From positions 784,501-848,500 of the forward strand of contig NZ_AP023360.1 of NCBI RefSeq assembly GCF_018326265.1: a stretch of DNA of 64,000 bases, in the 5' to 3' direction. Position 1 is the first letter of the stretch. Every line of letters starts with the position of its first letter. The position numbers and the translations under genes were made by a program. This DNA is from Catellatospora sp. IY07-71. GTDB taxonomy: Bacteria; Actinomycetota; Actinomycetes; Mycobacteriales; Micromonosporaceae. The notes below the pieces were generated by a model that saw only the letters and a list, made by a program, of their open reading frames with translations, made no database searches and had not been told where the DNA came from. Of the stretch, positions 24,425 through 32,581 are shown piece by piece.

Positions 24425-26950
24425 TCAGCCGACCGCGCGCAGGCGGCGCACCTCGCCCAGCGGGGTCGGCTCGGCGTCGGTCTGGGCGCCCAGCCAGGCC
24501 TCCAGCCGCTCGTATGGCAGCGGCCGGCTGAACAGGAAGCCCTGGCCGATGTCGCAGCCGATCTCCTCCAGCAGCTCCAGCGTCAGCTCGCTCTCCACGC
24601 CCTCGGCGACCACGCTCAGCCCGAAGTGCCGCGAGATGTCCACCACGGCCCGCACGATCGCCAGGTCGCCCGGGTCGGTCGCCATGCCCTGCACGAACGA
24701 CCGGTCCACCTTCACCTCGTGCACGGGCAGCCGGCGCAGGTACGACAGCGACGAGTAGCCGGTGCCGAAGTCGTCCACGGACAGGTGCACGCCCAGGTCG
24801 TACAGGCGGCGCAGGGTAGGCAGCAGCCGGTCGACGCCGTCCACCACCCCGTCCTCGGTGATCTCCAGGGTGAGCCGGTCGGGCGAGACGCCGTACTCCT
24901 GCAGCAGCGCGTCCACCCGGTCGGGGAAGGCCGGGTCGACCAGGGTGCGCGGGGACAGGTTGACCGCCACCGACAGCGGCCGGCCCGCGTCGACCCACTG
25001 CCGGGCGCGGCGCAGACCCTCCCGCAGCACCACCTCGGTCAGCCGGGACAGCTGGCCGGTGTGCTCGGCGACCGCGACGAAGTCCTCCGGCTGCACCGCG
25101 CCGTGCGTCGGGTGCTCCCAGCGGGCCAGGCACTCGACCCCGACCAGGCGGCGGTCCCGCAGCGTGACCTTGGGCTGGAAGTACACCTCCAGCTCGCCGT
25201 TGTCCAGGGCGCGGCGCAGATCTCCGGCGAGCCCGAGCCGCCGCACCGAGCGCGACTCCAGCGCCAGGTCGAACAGCTGCACGCCGCCCGCCAGCGACTT
25301 GGCCGCGTGGGTGGCCACGTCGGCGCGCTGGATCAGCGTCGCCGGATCGGAGCCGTGCTCCGGGTGCAGGCTCACCCCGACCGCGGCGTCCACGTCGAGC
25401 GTCAGCGAGCCGAAGGTCATCCGGTCCTGCAGGCGGCGGCGCAGATCGGCGGCCAGCTCCAGGGCGGCCGCGGCGTTGGGCAGCCGCAGCGTCACCACGA
25501 ACTCGTCGCCGCCCACCCGGCCCACCAGGGCCGCCGGCGGCGACAGGGTGCGCAGCCGGGTGGCCACCTCGGCCAGCAGCTGGTCGCCCGCGGCGTGGCC
25601 GAGCGAGTCGTTCACGTCCCGCAGCCCGTCGACGTCGAACATCAGCACCGCGACGACCTCGCCGGGCGCGCGCACCCGCACCGCCTCCTCCAGCGCCTGG
25701 CTGATGCGGCGCCGGTTGGGCAGCGCGGTGAGCGCGTCGTGGTACGCGTCGAAGCGCAGGCGGTCGACCAGGCGGTTGTTCTCGACGGCCGCCGCGGCGT
25801 GCGCGGCCACCGCCTCCAGCAGGCGCACGTCGGCCTGGCCGAAGCTCAGGTTGTCGCCGAGCCGGCCGGCCACCTCCAGCGTGCCGATGACCGCCGAGCT
25901 GGCCCGCAGCGGCACCACGATCGCGTCCTTGGCGCCGAAGTCGCGCAGCTGGGCGCGCAGGTTGTCGTCGCCGAGCTTCTTGCTCACCGCGACGGTCTGC
26001 CCCGTCTCCACCGCCTGCTTGCGCAGGGACTCCGGCGAGCCCGCGACATCCAGCAGGCCCTTGTCGTCGGGGCGCGAGCTGAGCAGCACCTCCGGGTGAC
26101 GGCCCTGCGCGGGCATCCACAGCGTGGCGTACTCCGCGCCGAGCAGCCGCCGCACCCGGCCCAGCAGCACGTCGGGCAGCGTCCCGTCGTGGGGCGTGTC
26201 GGAGATGGCGGCGGTCAGGTCGTAGATCTCGGTCAGCGTCCGGTGCTGGTTCATCGACCCCGCGTAGCCGCGATAGGCGAGCGCGAAGAACACCAGCAGG
26301 ACCGCGAGCAGCAGGTACGCCGCGGCACCCTGCTGCAGGATGACCAGCACGGCCAGGCCGATGGTGGTGTTGAAGAGCATCACCACGGCGGCGGGCACCA
26401 CGGTGGCGGCCAGCTCCTGCGGCGCGAACCGGCCCTGCACCAGCGTGATCACGCCGACCACGCCCGCCGCGCTGACCAGGATGGTGGTCAGCACCGCCGC
26501 CACCAGCACGCCCCAGCTGCGCGGGTCGTCCGCCTTCAGCGGGCCGCCCTGCAGCACGACCAGGTTGGCGCAGGCGGTGCTGGCGCCCATCAGGGTGATG
26601 TTGAAGGCGGCCTTGACCGGCGCGGCCTTGCGGCGCCACTGCGCCAGCGCCACCACGGCCAGCCGTACCAGGATGAGCGTGATGGGCGGCAGGAAACACA
26701 GGCCCAGCAGGAACGGGATGTCGGCCAGGGTCAGGATCACCGTGTGCCGGCGCACCTCGAAGTGCAGCACGGTCAGCTCGGCGACGAGGAACAGGCCGAA
26801 GAAGACGAGGCCGAGCCACCACTTGCCGAGCGGCTCGGGCGACTCGTGCAGCGTGATGGCGCTGAGCAACAGCGTCATCAGCGCGAGTGGCCCGGTTATC
26901 AACCAGGAGAGCTCAGGCGATCGTTGGACGCGCCGGTCAGTCCTCGCCAA
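24425..26950 (-). CDS. Membrane GAF–GGDEF–EAL protein (c-di-GMP turnover)
   Basis: 841 residues from a TTG start. About six membrane helices occupy residues 15–230, followed by a GAF-like domain (about 245–400), a GGDEF domain (about 405–570) and an EAL domain (about 580–825). The cyclase site is intact (GRVGGDEFVV; DVDGLRDVND). No RxxD inhibitory site is visible just upstream. The phosphodiesterase motifs are present in the ExLxR form as ECLARW, with NLSPRTL, DDFGTGYSSLSYL, KVDRSF and AEGVE, so both activities are possible. It would make or degrade cyclic di-GMP in response to a membrane or GAF signal. The gene stands alone; the start codon is not certain. Confidence 0.85.
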   Translation of the reverse strand: MARTDRRVQRSPELSWLITGPLALMTLLLSAITLHESPEPLGKWWLGLVFFGLFLVAELTVLHFEVRRHTVILTLADIPFLLGLCFLPPITLILVRLAVVALAQWRRKAAPVKAAFNITLMGASTACANLVVLQGGPLKADDPRSWGVLVAAVLTTILVSAAGVVGVITLVQGRFAPQELAATVVPAAVVMLFNTTIGLAVLVILQQGAAAYLLLAVLLVFFALAYRGYAGSMNQHRTLTEIYDLTAAISDTPHDGTLPDVLLGRVRRLLGAEYATLWMPAQGRHPEVLLSSRPDDKGLLDVAGSPESLRKQAVETGQTVAVSKKLGDDNLRAQLRDFGAKDAIVVPLRASSAVIGTLEVAGRLGDNLSFGQADVRLLEAVAAHAAAAVENNRLVDRLRFDAYHDALTALPNRRRISQALEEAVRVRAPGEVVAVLMFDVDGLRDVNDSLGHAAGDQLLAEVATRLRTLSPPAALVGRVGGDEFVVTLRLPNAAAALELAADLRRRLQDRMTFGSLTLDVDAAVGVSLHPEHGSDPATLIQRADVATHAAKSLAGGVQLFDLALESRSVRRLGLAGDLRRALDNGELEVYFQPKVTLRDRRLVGVECLARWEHPTHGAVQPEDFVAVAEHTGQLSRLTEVVLREGLRRARQWVDAGRPLSVAVNLSPRTLVDPAFPDRVDALLQEYGVSPDRLTLEITEDGVVDGVDRLLPTLRRLYDLGVHLSVDDFGTGYSSLSYLRRLPVHEVKVDRSFVQGMATDPGDLAIVRAVVDISRHFGLSVVAEGVESELTLELLEEIGCDIGQGFLFSRPLPYERLEAWLGAQTDAEPTPLGEVRRLRAVG

Positions 26951-26994
26951 TGCCGTTCGCCCAATCCATTCGGTGTCGTCCTAGCCGAGCGGGC

Positions 26995-27237
26995 TCAGCC
27001 CCACTCGAGGCTGCGCTCCTCCAGGCCGGTCTCCGCCGGGCCGTCGGTGGGCTCGGCGGCGGGCGCGGAACCCCACTCCAGGGAGTCGGTGTAGGACAGC
27101 GAACGCTTGGGGACGACATCGCCATCGAACGAGTACCGGGCCGCGGCCGGGGAAGCCACAGCAGCGACGGTCGCCACGCCGAGGACCGCGATGATTGCGC
27201 CGCGGCCCAGAAGGGCGCAAATCTTGTTCGTACGCAT
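26995..27237 (-). CDS. Small exported protein with LEWG motifs
   Basis: 80 residues from ATG at 27237 with GGAG upstream. A signal peptide is clear: MRTNKICALLGR, then a hydrophobic AIIAVLGVATVAAVASPAAA with an AxA cleavage site near residue 35. The mature part is about 45 residues, acidic, and contains the motif SLEWG twice (around residues 53 and at the very C-terminus). I do not recognise a family. It ends 45 bp upstream of the GGDEF–EAL gene, on the same strand. Confidence 0.65.
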   Translation of the reverse strand: MRTNKICALLGRGAIIAVLGVATVAAVASPAAARYSFDGDVVPKRSLSYTDSLEWGSAPAAEPTDGPAETGLEERSLEWG

Positions 27238-27462
27238 CGTCGACTCCACGAATACAGCGGGACGCCAGGGGGCTGACATGGATCGTGCCACAATCGCTGG
27301 CACCGGAGGAAGCCCGCAGGGCGTGCCACGCCGCCGACACGCGGAATTCTAGCCGTTCGGTGGTGATTCGGTAGTCCAGCCGCACCGCTGCTCCTGAACC
27401 GCCGGAGCACGAGTCACCACTGTACGTCCCCGTGCCGCGCCCGGATAGTCTTCTGCGCTCGT

Positions 27463-27478
27463 TCGAACATGTGTACGA
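27463..27478. promoter_or_regulatory. LexA/SOS-box-like site
   Basis: TCGAAC-ATGT-GTACGA, one mismatch from the actinobacterial SOS consensus TCGAAC-N4-GTTCGA. It overlaps TACGAT (27474–27479), a possible -10 located eight bases before the ATG of the following gene, a position expected for repression. Confidence 0.45.
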
Positions 27479-27486
27479 TGCCGCTC

Positions 27487-27708
27487 ATGATGCGACTGGT
27501 TGAGCACCGATGGAACGGCACGACGGCGAGTTACCGGCGGCAGGACGTGTTCCTGCGCGTCAATCCGGCCGGGCCGTGGGAGGTCGAGCACCGCCAGCAC
27601 GGCAAGTCCGTGATGCGGGAGTACGCCACCGAAAGAGAGGCCCGGCGCGTCGCCGACGGCCTCTGTGCGCAGGGCGAATGGCGCAATCTGGAGCACCTGC
27701 ACCGCTGA
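27487..27708 (+). CDS. Small hypothetical protein
   Basis: 73 residues from the first of two adjacent ATG codons. Sequence features: RLVEHRWNGTTASYRRQDVFLRV then WEVEHRQHGKSVMREYATE and basic/acidic C-terminal helix. It is soluble, with no signal peptide or metal motif. An SOS-box-like site lies immediately upstream and the transcript may be nearly leaderless. No family recognised. Confidence 0.55.
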   Translation: MMRLVEHRWNGTTASYRRQDVFLRVNPAGPWEVEHRQHGKSVMREYATEREARRVADGLCAQGEWRNLEHLHR

Positions 27709-27967
27709 GCCGGCCGACCGGCGAGCCGCGCCACCGCGAGGCGCGGACCCGCCCCGCCGGTCGCCGAGGCGGCGGCACGCATCGATGGCCCTACCATCCG
27801 CGGATGCCGTTCCCCACCCGCCTCGGCACGACCGCACAGCCCGCCACAGCCCTCGGCATCGTGCGCACGATGTCCGCCGAGGTCCGCACGATCACCCGGA
27901 CGGGCGACGTCCTCCGCGAACACCGCCCACCTCGTGCAAGGACGGGCGCTGACACGCGGGCCGATTA

Positions 27968-27984
27968 TTGCAATTCATTGGCAA
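27968..27984. promoter_or_regulatory. AT-rich imperfect dyad upstream of the gene at 28005
   Basis: TTGCAAT-TCA-TTGGCAA, an imperfect 17-bp palindrome in otherwise GC-rich DNA, 20 bp before the GTG. It is likely a regulator-binding site; the regulator is unknown. The remaining 27709–27967 stretch shows no gene. Confidence 0.4.
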
Positions 27985-28004
27985 CAGCAGGAGACTCGCA
28001 ACTT

Positions 28005-28475
28005 GTGAGTGGGCCTGGTGTCGTCGTCGAGGTCATCGTGCTGTCCGAGCAGGCAGGCGTGCTGTATTACCGCGACCTGCGCACGCCGGTGTCCGGTGGG
28101 GCGCACCCGGACGACGTCGCCCGGCAGCTCGCCGGACTCTCGCCGTGCACCGAGGGCGGCCTGCTGCACTCCACCTCGTGGCGGGCGGCCGAGGGCACGG
28201 TCGTGCTGACGTACGCCGCGCTGCCGGATCTGCGGCCGCGGGATACCCGGCCGGTGCGGCTGGACGCGGCGAGCGCCGGCGCGCATCCACTCACACCCAG
28301 CCCTCTCACGGTGGACCTGGACGCGGTCGCCGCGCACGCCTGCCGGCATCTCGCCCTGCTCGCCCTGACCGACGGCACCGTAGAGGCCGCGGCGCGGCAG
28401 CTGCCGCGGCTGTGGGAGCCGATCGGCAAGCTCTCCCCCGGCCCGGCCGGAGCGCTGGGCGCCGTCGCCGCCTGA
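28005..28475 (+). CDS. Conserved hypothetical protein, actinobacterial
   Basis: 156 residues from GTG at 28005, with AGGAG 11 bases upstream. The pattern VVVEVIVLSEQAGVLYYRD followed by TPVSGGAHPDDVARQLAGL and LHSTSWRAAEGTVVLTYAAL is one I recall from uncharacterised actinobacterial proteins. No membrane helices, no catalytic motif recognised. It is the last chromosomal gene before the integrated element, followed by palindromic repeat D and a terminator. Confidence 0.65.
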   Translation: MSGPGVVVEVIVLSEQAGVLYYRDLRTPVSGGAHPDDVARQLAGLSPCTEGGLLHSTSWRAAEGTVVLTYAALPDLRPRDTRPVRLDAASAGAHPLTPSPLTVDLDAVAAHACRHLALLALTDGTVEAAARQLPRLWEPIGKLSPGPAGALGAVAA

Positions 28476-28514
28476 GCCGCCACGCGGGGTGGTACGTCTA
28501 CCGGGCGGCGACAT

Positions 28515-28575
28515 GATCGCAGTTTCGTGTCGAAGGGTGCGGCTGGACTCAAGCTTCAGACACGAGACCGCGATC
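28515..28575. repeat. 61-bp palindromic repeat, copy D
   Basis: The most diverged copy: it begins GATCGCAGTTTCGTGTCGAA and ends CAGACACGAGACCGCGATC. Same length and orientation as copies A–C, 40 bp after a stop codon. Confidence 0.8.
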
Positions 28576-28604
28576 TTCGCCGCGAAGGCGCCCCTATACG
28601 GAAA

Positions 28605-28637
28605 GAGCCCCCGACCGGTTCGTCCGGTCAGAGGCTC
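28605..28637 (-). terminator. Ancestral tRNA-Tyr terminator
   Basis: Imperfect 14-bp stem GAGCCCCCGACCGG with two mismatches, then CTTTCC on the minus strand. It is homologous in position and sequence to 51524–51562 and is what terminated tRNA-Tyr before insertion of the element. Confidence 0.65.
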
Positions 28638-28640
28638 CTC

Positions 28641-28698
28641 TGCTGCTGGTGGCGGGTAGAGGATTCGAACCTCTGTAGCTTTCGCGACGGATTTACAG
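28641..28698 (-). repeat. attL: 3' fragment of tRNA-Tyr
   Basis: 58 bp identical to attR. On the minus strand it runs from the anticodon loop (CTGTAAA) through variable and T arms to the encoded CCA and a few bases beyond. The sequence diverges at 28699. It is a tRNA remnant, not a functional tRNA. Confidence 0.95.
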
Positions 28699-28790
28699 AC
28701 GGCATGATGTACCGCTTCTGAACTGCGAAAACGCACACTAGTGCCCAAACTTTGACGAGAAATCCCCGATCTTGGCCACTCAAGTGAGGG

Positions 28791-28809
28791 GTATATCAGA
28801 TATATATAC
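28791..28809. repeat. AT-rich inverted repeat at the element's left end
   Basis: GTATAT and ATATAC around a seven-base centre, within a strongly AT-rich patch (about 28790–28825). It may be an integration-related or promoter sequence; no gene is associated. Confidence 0.35.
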
Positions 28810-28865
28810 TACGTTGATTAAGCTTCCATCCTGGACTTGAGGAGCGGGCGGCAACGGCCAGAGAC

Positions 28866-28911
28866 AGGCTGAAACACAGAGACAGAGGCTGATGCCTGTG
28901 TGTTTCAGCCT
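28866..28911. terminator. Inverted repeat near the left end, terminator-like
   Basis: Perfect 13-bp arms AGGCTGAAACACA / TGTGTTTCAGCCT with a 20-base centre. It could stop transcription entering from outside or read as an operator. No T-run. Nothing else is seen in 28699–29017. Confidence 0.5.
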
Positions 28912-29017
28912 CCTTCCTGCGTCAGCGAAGGAAGCCGAACTGATCATGCCGACCTACGGCAATGGTGGTTGACGGATACCGCTAGGCTCCTGCCTCCACG
29001 GGGACTAGGAGAATCCC

Positions 29018-29545
29018 ATGACGGAGCCGCCGCCGGCCGGGTGGTACCCGGGCACGAACGACTACCTGCGCTACTGGACCGGAGAACGCTGGACGGATCA
29101 CACCGCCCCAGCGGGCCGGGAGCTGCCGGCACCGGACCCCTCGACCTGCGTCGCCTCCGGCGCACCCCGGTCCGTCCTAGCCCGGACTCTGCTCACCATG
29201 GTGATGCTGGGGTCGCTGCTTATCCTCGCCAACCGGGCCGCCGAGTTCGGGCTCGCTGCGCTGTCGCTGCCGACCCGTGGCGTCCTGCGCGACTGGGGCG
29301 CCCTAGGAGTGCTCGCCCTCGCGCTGTTCCTGCCCGCGGCTCGGGTCGGCTACCGCAAGCGCGACCTCCTCCTGCTGCTCATCCCGTTCTATAGCTTTTT
29401 CCTGGCCTGCCGGATCATCTGGCGGATTGCGTACTTGCCGTTCGCAGACTGGCTGCCGCGCGAGGAAGACACGGCGAACTGGCGGCAAGTCCCGCACCCC
29501 ACGCTCCCGGGCGAACTGCTGTACGCCCGCGTCCGGCGGGACTGA
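29018..29545 (+). CDS. DUF2510 membrane protein
   Basis: 175 residues, ATG with TAGGAGAA upstream. The N-terminus PPPAGWYPGTNDYLRYWTGERWTDH is the DUF2510 signature, a short Trp-rich module of actinobacterial membrane proteins. Three hydrophobic segments follow (about 55–75, 92–108 and 118–140). The function is unknown. It is the first gene inside the element at attL and converges on the minus-strand pair at 29624. Confidence 0.75.
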   Translation: MTEPPPAGWYPGTNDYLRYWTGERWTDHTAPAGRELPAPDPSTCVASGAPRSVLARTLLTMVMLGSLLILANRAAEFGLAALSLPTRGVLRDWGALGVLALALFLPAARVGYRKRDLLLLLIPFYSFFLACRIIWRIAYLPFADWLPREEDTANWRQVPHPTLPGELLYARVRRD

Positions 29546-29623
29546 ACGATCTCTCGACCTGCCGGGGATCGGACCCTACAGCTCAGGCGTACGGAGACTT
29601 TGACCTCCGTCAAGGGGACGCGC

Positions 29624-30535
29624 TCAGAACAGTTGGTCGTGCGTACCGGCGTAGCCGACGAAGACCAGCCGCTTCTGCATCCGTATGCCGAGCAGGTTGA
29701 CCGCGTCGATCTCGTCGACACGAACACTGACGGTGTTGCCCAAGGGCAGGTTCAGCCCGAGCACGGCTTCCTCGCCTTCGACGTGGATCTCCAGCTTCCT
29801 CTTGTGCCCCTCCTTGATGGTGAACGAGTTCAAGGAGATCTCCACGACGCGTCCCGTGATGGTGCGTTCGGTTCGGAGCCTGTCGCTATCCCAGAGCTGG
29901 CGTACGTGACGACGCGCACGGGAGGTGAGCTGCGATCGGCGATGGCGCCCATCGCCGGTGCGCCACCTCATGTCCAGGGAGAGATTGTGCCGCTCGAGTA
30001 CCGATACCAGCTCGCGCAGCGCGCGGAGCATCTGCTCGTGGTCGCTGAACTCGCGTAGATCCTCTTCGTTCTCAGCCGCATCGTGCAGCCGAGTCAGTAG
30101 CTCGATCAGCCCGTCAACAGGGTCAACCGTAACTTCCAGACCATCGGGATCCGTGACTTCCGGCATGGATGGCTTGAGGTGGAGCACCGCGCTGCCCGCG
30201 GTGATGTGACTCAAGGCGAAGGTCGGCACGGTCCTCATGCGCAGCGCTTTCGCCGCGCCGGCCACCTCGCTGTCGAACCCGCTGAAGATCTCCTTGGTAA
30301 CGTAAGTGTCCAGCTCGCCGGGCTTCACCCTCTCGCCGAATAGGCGGAGAGAGAGGTAGCGCACCATCCGCCCGTCGGGGTGGTACTCGCGCAGCGTCTC
30401 ATAGTGGTTGACGTCGAGCGCCTCGACCAGGTCCACCTCGTCGTCCGGGCGCCCGGCACCGCCGAGCCGTTCCCACAGTTCTTCGAGGTCGCGCGGGTCA
30501 TGGCCGAAGTAGCGGTCGTCGGGCTGCCTGCTCAC
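29624..30535 (-). CDS. Hypothetical partner of DUF6932-type nucleotidyltransferase
   Basis: 303 residues from GTG at 30535, whose GTGA overlaps the upstream gene's stop. No recognised domain. The N-terminal half is mixed alpha/beta. Residues about 145–210 look helical and acidic (RLHDAAENEEDLREF), and the last 75 residues are beta-rich, with ITGRVVEISLNSFTIKEG and GNTVSVRVDEIDAV resembling an OB- or SH3-like barrel. The tight overlap with a nucleotidyltransferase-fold gene implies a functional pair, possibly target- or substrate-recognition plus enzyme. Confidence 0.65.
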   Translation of the reverse strand: MSRQPDDRYFGHDPRDLEELWERLGGAGRPDDEVDLVEALDVNHYETLREYHPDGRMVRYLSLRLFGERVKPGELDTYVTKEIFSGFDSEVAGAAKALRMRTVPTFALSHITAGSAVLHLKPSMPEVTDPDGLEVTVDPVDGLIELLTRLHDAAENEEDLREFSDHEQMLRALRELVSVLERHNLSLDMRWRTGDGRHRRSQLTSRARRHVRQLWDSDRLRTERTITGRVVEISLNSFTIKEGHKRKLEIHVEGEEAVLGLNLPLGNTVSVRVDEIDAVNLLGIRMQKRLVFVGYAGTHDQLF

Positions 30536-31134
30536 GGGACCACCTCCAAATAGCCGCGCGTCCATTGCCCAGTCTCCTCGGTGGGCTCGAATTTGTCTTC
30601 ACCGTCGGGGCGCGCACGCTGCCACCAGTCGTCCATGGCTCCGCGCCACAGCCCGTACTCGCGCTCTGCCGCAAGGCTCTGGGCATCACCTCGCAGCAGG
30701 TCCCACGGGCTGCGAAACCACCGATAGGCGACAACCGTCGGGGCGACAGCGAAGGCGTTCTTCATCTTGGTGCGGTTCTTCAGGATGGCGAGGCGCTCAT
30801 TAATGCCCTGGTTCGTACATTCCGTGACAATAGCGCCGTCCGTGATGACCGTAAGGTCGACATTCCCAGGGTCGACCTTCGAGCTGATGAAGCTGCCGCC
30901 GAGCCACACCGACTTGATTAGGCTGCGCCCGTCAAGGATGGGCGCGACCCGGTCCTCAGCCGCGCGCCACAGCGCGAGGTACTTCGTCAGGCCGTCCCAC
31001 CGGTCCAGGCGCGTCGCGGAGTCCTTAAACCGGCTGTCCTCAACGAACCGCTCCCTGACCTGCTCCATGGTCACCTTGTAGCGCCCTGGCGGCAGGTGGC
31101 CGTTTCTGGCGAACTCCGGGATCACAGGGGACAT
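30532..31134 (-). CDS. DUF6932-like nucleotidyltransferase-fold protein
   Basis: 200 residues from ATG at 31134; upstream in-frame sequence is low-quality and rejected. The N-terminus PVIPEFARNGHLPPGRYKVT fits the DUF6932 opening, and the nucleotidyltransferase-type motif appears as WLGGSFISSKVDPGNVDLTV (GS-x9–10-D-x-D). The second Asp of D-x-D seems represented by NVDL, so activity is uncertain. Such proteins belong to the MNT/polymerase-beta superfamily, often found in toxin–antitoxin or defence contexts. It is on a mobile element, coupled to the gene at 29624. Confidence 0.6.
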   Translation of the reverse strand: MSPVIPEFARNGHLPPGRYKVTMEQVRERFVEDSRFKDSATRLDRWDGLTKYLALWRAAEDRVAPILDGRSLIKSVWLGGSFISSKVDPGNVDLTVITDGAIVTECTNQGINERLAILKNRTKMKNAFAVAPTVVAYRWFRSPWDLLRGDAQSLAAEREYGLWRGAMDDWWQRARPDGEDKFEPTEETGQWTRGYLEVVP

Positions 31135-31204
31135 GCAACGGCACGATACCGAGCAATAGCTCTCCGTGCGGTCCCTCAAACGTCGCACTCCGGACAGCAA
31201 CAAA

Positions 31205-31238
31205 GCGGTCTCGTCCTCCGATCGGAGGACGAGACCGC
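31205..31238. terminator. Perfect 34-bp palindrome
   Basis: GCGGTCTCGTCCTCC, GATC, then the exact complement. It lies 71 bp upstream of the nucleotidyltransferase start, so it either ends transcription arriving from the right or is an operator. The adjacent 31239–31624 stretch has no supportable gene; a 121-codon minus-strand reading there is unconvincing. Confidence 0.6.
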
Positions 31239-31624
31239 CCGTGACTCGCGCCAAGGCGGTGCATATGGCTTGATCGATGAGTTGTCGAGGTGGAAGATGG
31301 ACGCCTCCGTAGAGGCCGATGCCTACGTGTTTCAGCAATCTGTCCGTCCGTTGCGGCCCGCGCCCGATCGCGCGACCGCCAGCCGCTCGGTAGACGCCGT
31401 GCGCGGCTTGCCGCAGACAACGCCCTTCGGCCGCGTTAGCGGCCCGGTGATGAGGCTCACGCAGCGAGTCCGTCCTTCTTGGCGCTCCCCGGCCCGCTTC
31501 AGCAGCGTGGCCAGCCCGCCCAAGGCCACGACCTGCCCTGTCAGTGGTGGCCAATCCGGACACATCTGATTGATGGCAGTTTCTGCCGCGCTGACAGCCA
31601 CCCCGCCCTCGGCGACCGCAAGGT

Positions 31625-31728
31625 GCGGTGACACGGTGACAAAGCTGCGTGCTGCGCAGAGTTTTCCCAGGCCAGCACCGTTTGAGGCTGTCACCATCGT
31701 GCGGTGACAGGTGGTGACAACGGTGACA
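31625..31728 (-). repeat. TGTCACC iteron module M4
   Basis: 104 bp. On the minus strand it reads TGTCACCG-TTGTCACCACCTGTCACC, an inverted GGTGACAG, about 50 bp of variable sequence, then TGTCACCGTGTCACCGC. This is the same architecture as M1–M3, though the middle is diverged. Five direct and one inverted TGTCACC per module. Confidence 0.85.
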
Positions 31729-31906
31729 GCGGACTCGGCGCCTCACGCGGCACCTCACTCGTGCACGAGCCGCCGGCCAGGCCCGTCGATATGGCCAGCA
31801 CACGCGGCCCCGGTCGCCAAGGTGCCGCACCAGACAGGTGTGCCTCTATATATAGGCTGCCGCTCACATCCACGACGTCGGCAGCGCCGACCCAGTCTGC
31901 CAAAAC

Positions 31907-32083
31907 CCGGGCGTCGTCGGGCCGTCGGACTGGTCGTCGGTTGGCTGGCGAACTGGTAGGCGTCCAAGATCCTGCGACCCTGAGCGCTGACAGCCCCGTG
32001 AGCTGACCTGTCAGCGGTCAACGGCCCGGGGAAGGAAACCCCACTCCCTATCGGGATTCCTCCCCAGGGGCTTGAAACGCACA
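31907..32083. repeat. 177-bp direct repeat, copy R1
   Basis: Direct repeat of 33071–33247 with the same length and few differences. It starts CCGGGCGTCGTCGGGCC and ends GGGGCTTGAAACGCACA. It contains an imperfect form of the 13-bp inverted repeat seen in R2. Confidence 0.88.
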
Positions 32084-32172
32084 CTGAAGTGACCCCTATC
32101 GTACGGACACGCGCCTGGCGTGCGCGCGACCGCCGTCCGGGCCACGCGCCACACGTCGAACCGGCCCGGCCC

Positions 32173-32277
32173 GCGGTGACACGGTGACAGCGAGCCCTGT
32201 TGGGCTTCGTTTGGCCTGCTCAGGTGGCCTGCCGGGCTGTCACCACCTGCCGGTGACAGGTGGTGACAGCGGTGACA
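32173..32277 (-). repeat. TGTCACC iteron module M3
   Basis: 105 bp. On the minus strand it is close to M1 over its whole length, including the variable middle (CAGGCCACCTGAGCAGGCC shared). It ends 20 bp before the relE stop codon. Confidence 0.9.
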
Positions 32278-32296
32278 GGACGGCGTATCGACTCGG

Positions 32297-32581
32297 CTAC
32301 AGGGTGTCGTACACGTCGCTGCGATGGCCGAGGTGCACCACGAGGACGAGCAACTGTCCGTCCTCGACCGTGTAGACGACCCGATAGTCACCGACCCGGA
32401 TGCGCAGCAGGCCCGGATGCCCTTGGAGCGCCTTCACGCCGCCCGGTCGAGGGTCCACGGCGAGGCCAGCGATCGCCGCGACGATGCGGGCCTGAACAGG
32501 CTTGTCGAGCTTGCGCAGCAGCTTGGCCGCCTTTTGGTCGATCGCGACTTGGAAAATCGGCCCCGGCGCTGGCGCGGTCAC
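32297..32581 (-). CDS. relE: RelE/ParE-family toxin
   Basis: 94 residues from a GTG that overlaps the antitoxin stop as GTGA. Family features: IFQVAIDQKAAKLLRKLDKPVQ at the start, the basic GGVKALQGHPGLLRIRVGDYRVVYTV core and a C-terminal LVVHLGHRSDVYD. RelE-type toxins cleave ribosome-bound mRNA; the core RIRVGDYRVVY arginines are present. It probably stabilises the element. The antitoxin is encoded just upstream. Confidence 0.9.
   Translation of the reverse strand: MTAPAPGPIFQVAIDQKAAKLLRKLDKPVQARIVAAIAGLAVDPRPGGVKALQGHPGLLRIRVGDYRVVYTVEDGQLLVLVVHLGHRSDVYDTL

Noticed and set aside
24309..26822. 837-codon open frame on the same strand as the GGDEF–EAL gene in another phase
   Set aside because: Arg/Ala/Gly-rich frame shadow with no recognisable domain; the GGDEF–EAL reading contains all motifs.
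28641..28740. Apparent second tRNA-Tyr at the left end
   Set aside because: Only the 3' 58 bp match; the 5' half is absent, so it is an att remnant.
31332..31697. 121-codon minus-strand reading in the repeat region
   Set aside because: Its 5' part overlaps iteron module M4, there is no RBS and no homology I recognise.
31755..32084. Shared peptide encoded by both 177-bp repeats
   Set aside because: The conserved peptide merely reflects nucleotide identity of the repeats; no start signals and the rest of each frame is unrelated.
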